A stretch of DNA of 64,000 nucleotides. Source: Chrysomallon squamiferum. Taxonomy: Eukaryota > Mollusca > Gastropoda > Neomphalida > Peltospiridae. The DNA is taken from the NCBI GenBank assembly GCA_012295275.1, contig CM022669.1, forward strand, positions 7,270,989-7,334,988, written 5' to 3'. The position numbers were made by a program, and so were the translations under genes. Of the stretch, positions 62,619 to 64,000 are shown one piece after another. Numbering within the stretch: the first letter of the stretch is position 1; every line of letters starts with the position of its first letter. The notes beneath the pieces were generated by a model. It searched no databases. It had not been told where the DNA came from and worked only from the letters and a program-made list of their open reading frames with translations.

Positions 62619-63227
62619 GATATTCGATACAGTTTGCTATTACATTTTCACAATAACTGCTTTGGTAAAACCCAGTCAAGATACATTTTTAAACTGGTCA
62701 TCTTTATTTGTACTTCAATCTATATTAACTTTTTTCTTCTCTGTTTATTTATTTATTTTATACAAAGTCTGCAATTATATTTTCACAATCAGAATTGTCA
62801 AGATTAACTTTTAAACTGATGAATTGTTTGTTGTCTGTCAACTTGCGAATAATAGCATATTTATACTACATACATTGATTTGTAATGTTTTTTTTCTTCT
62901 CTCTCTCAACACAGCAAAAGGGAGCAAGCAGCCAAACAATGTTTGGGGAGGCAGTATGACATCATCCAATATCAATGAGATAATTAAAAATCTTTTTTTT
63001 TTTTTTTTTTAATCTTTAAAATATATATTAAATAAATATACCAAAATTAGTATGGACACTTTGACGTACATTCTGTTCCATGAAAATTAACTTGCAATGC
63101 ATCATTATGTTTCATCTTTTCAAGTACTTACTCTATTTATTTATTTATTTATTTCTAGGGACTTGAAATTGTCAATTACAAAGCAGCAGAAAAGAAAGTT
63201 CAAGAAACCAATCAGAAATATTTTTAA
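59040..63227 (+). pseudogene. PRPF31: PRPF31 relic (unprocessed pseudogene, Nop domain missing)
   Basis: Pieces of the U4/U6 snRNP protein PRPF31 lie in order, separated by introns. 59040-59192: SSADELLADLEE plus an acidic stretch, with TTG where the start ATG should be. 59461-59511: a diverged short piece (MYGNIPRLEEE). 60210-60293: VEADPEYMLIVTPNNVTVEI, ending at donor GTGAGT. 61802-61930: 43 codons, IEQDAYEEDLGFALG to TKARISETFQ. 62915 on: KQPNNVWGG, in a different frame from the preceding exon. 63159-63227: GLEIVNYKAAEKKVQETNQK then TAA, where the family continues about 20 more residues. The exons for the coiled-coil/Nop domain that binds U4 snRNA and 15.5K are absent between 60.3 and 61.8 kb. 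Retained introns indicate segmental duplication, not retrotransposition. Several sites still look splice-competent, so transcription is possible. Confidence 0.8.
61802..61930 (+). pseudogene. PRPF31: PRPF31 relic: best-preserved exon
   Basis: Exactly 43 codons between tttttcag| and CAG|GTTTGT, the same length as the segment in vertebrate PRPF31. DAYEEDLGF and TKARIS are conserved. This exon alone shows no damage. Confidence 0.85.
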
Positions 63228-64000
63228 TCTACTGCAGGCCTTCATAAAATTGAGAAGAAATAATTTAAAAACTATAAAATTCGAAAAATCTCTTTTGTGT
63301 TTGGTTTTTGATTTTAATGTACAATGTTAATATGAGTGGTTCTTTTATTATTTTTATTTTGATGATTTACTTATTTTTCTTTCAAACATAAAAATAAGAG
63401 GATTTCAGTTTTGAAACTTTTTACTTACAATTACAAATTTAATTTAACAGTAATTTGTCTTTGTCTTTTTCAAAAATAATATAACATTAACAATAAAAAG
63501 AGAATTTGCAAAATGTTAATAGAAATAAATAGACATTCATCAGTATGTTTAAAATAAAGTTTTGATAGTGATGTTCTTAAATCGTTTTTCATCAACCCAT
63601 TTCAAAGAAATTGGGAAAAAAAAAGAATCTTGGAATTTATTATTTATATATAAGAAACAATAAACTACTTGTAGTTTCAAAGAATTTAATTCATAAATCA
63701 TCACAGTAAATGTTTATTTTTATTCAAACCATAAGAAATATTTGTCGACTTGAACTAAACATGACTAACGTCCTAGGTTAAAGTTTATGACAGAAGTAGT
63801 ATGTGTTATACTCCGACCCCTTTTATGGCCAAAATTTTCATTCAGTATTGATCAGCTTTGTTTAAAACCACATCAATGTTCTCAGTTTTACTGCAAAACA
63901 AAGTTTTTATTTCTTTTAATAGTTTTATTATTTGGAAATACTAGAACGTTCCCATTACAAATTATATGTTAATTGCAAACCACAGGCAAAATCTTATTGA
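63228..64000. other. Downstream of the PRPF31 relic
   Basis: A+T-rich sequence, possibly former 3' UTR. No gene or repeat of note seen. Confidence 0.5.

Overview
This is an animal nuclear genome window. It is AT-rich, with multi-exon genes whose GT-AG introns run from about 0.3 to 5 kb and with a heavy load of microsatellites: (GA/CT)n, (TAA)n, (CTT)n, (TA)n and poly-A/T. No bacterial-style gene packing is seen. The gene content is CK1-gamma, a C3orf38 homologue, PRPF31 sequence, a cluster of GT31 glycosyltransferases and prokineticin/astakine-like cysteine-rich peptides. It fits a lophotrochozoan, most likely a mollusc; that placement is inference.

Layout. (1) 0.26-13 kb, + strand: the 3' part of a casein kinase 1 gamma gene, six internal exons plus two alternative last exons. 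Each last exon supplies a different Cys-Cys/polybasic membrane tail. Intron 5 (the largest) contains a degenerate satellite of about 1.4 kb. Just downstream lies a 280-bp TTAA-flanked MITE of piggyBac type. (2) 13-23 kb: 3' UTR or intergenic DNA with microsatellites and two degenerate tRNA-SINE-like fragments. (3) 23.4-24.4 kb, - strand: a single-coding-exon, atypical rhodopsin-like GPCR. (4) 24.4-34 kb: gene-poor, repeat-rich. (5) 34.1-37.6 kb, - strand: two tandem three-exon genes for small secreted ten-cysteine peptides of the colipase/prokineticin/astakine type; the upstream copy carries a reading-frame break. (6) 39.0-41.1 kb, + strand: a C3orf38 (DUF4518) homologue whose 3' UTR has a 34-bp repeat carrying Pumilio-type sites. 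(7) 43-54.6 kb: four GT31 beta-1,3-glycosyltransferase genes (-,+,-,-), each with an intact single coding exon behind a 5'-UTR splice acceptor. Three of them share a nearly identical catalytic core with divergent flanks, which points to gene conversion. A Tc1-like transposase fossil lies between copies 1 and 2, and a 233-bp MITE lies upstream of copy 4. (8) 59-63.2 kb, + strand: an intron-containing relic of the splicing factor gene PRPF31, lacking its start codon and Nop domain and carrying frame breaks and a nonsense codon.

The genes do not form one pathway. The informative parts are the locally duplicated families: the GT31 cluster and the ten-Cys peptide pair. Their paralogues can be compared inside the window, exposing conserved upstream blocks, conserved 3' blocks and mosaic coding sequence. 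I did not find a clear candidate for a wholly new system. The strongest leads are the alternative CK1-gamma membrane tails, the converted GT31 cluster with its shared upstream blocks, and the two secreted ten-Cys peptide genes.
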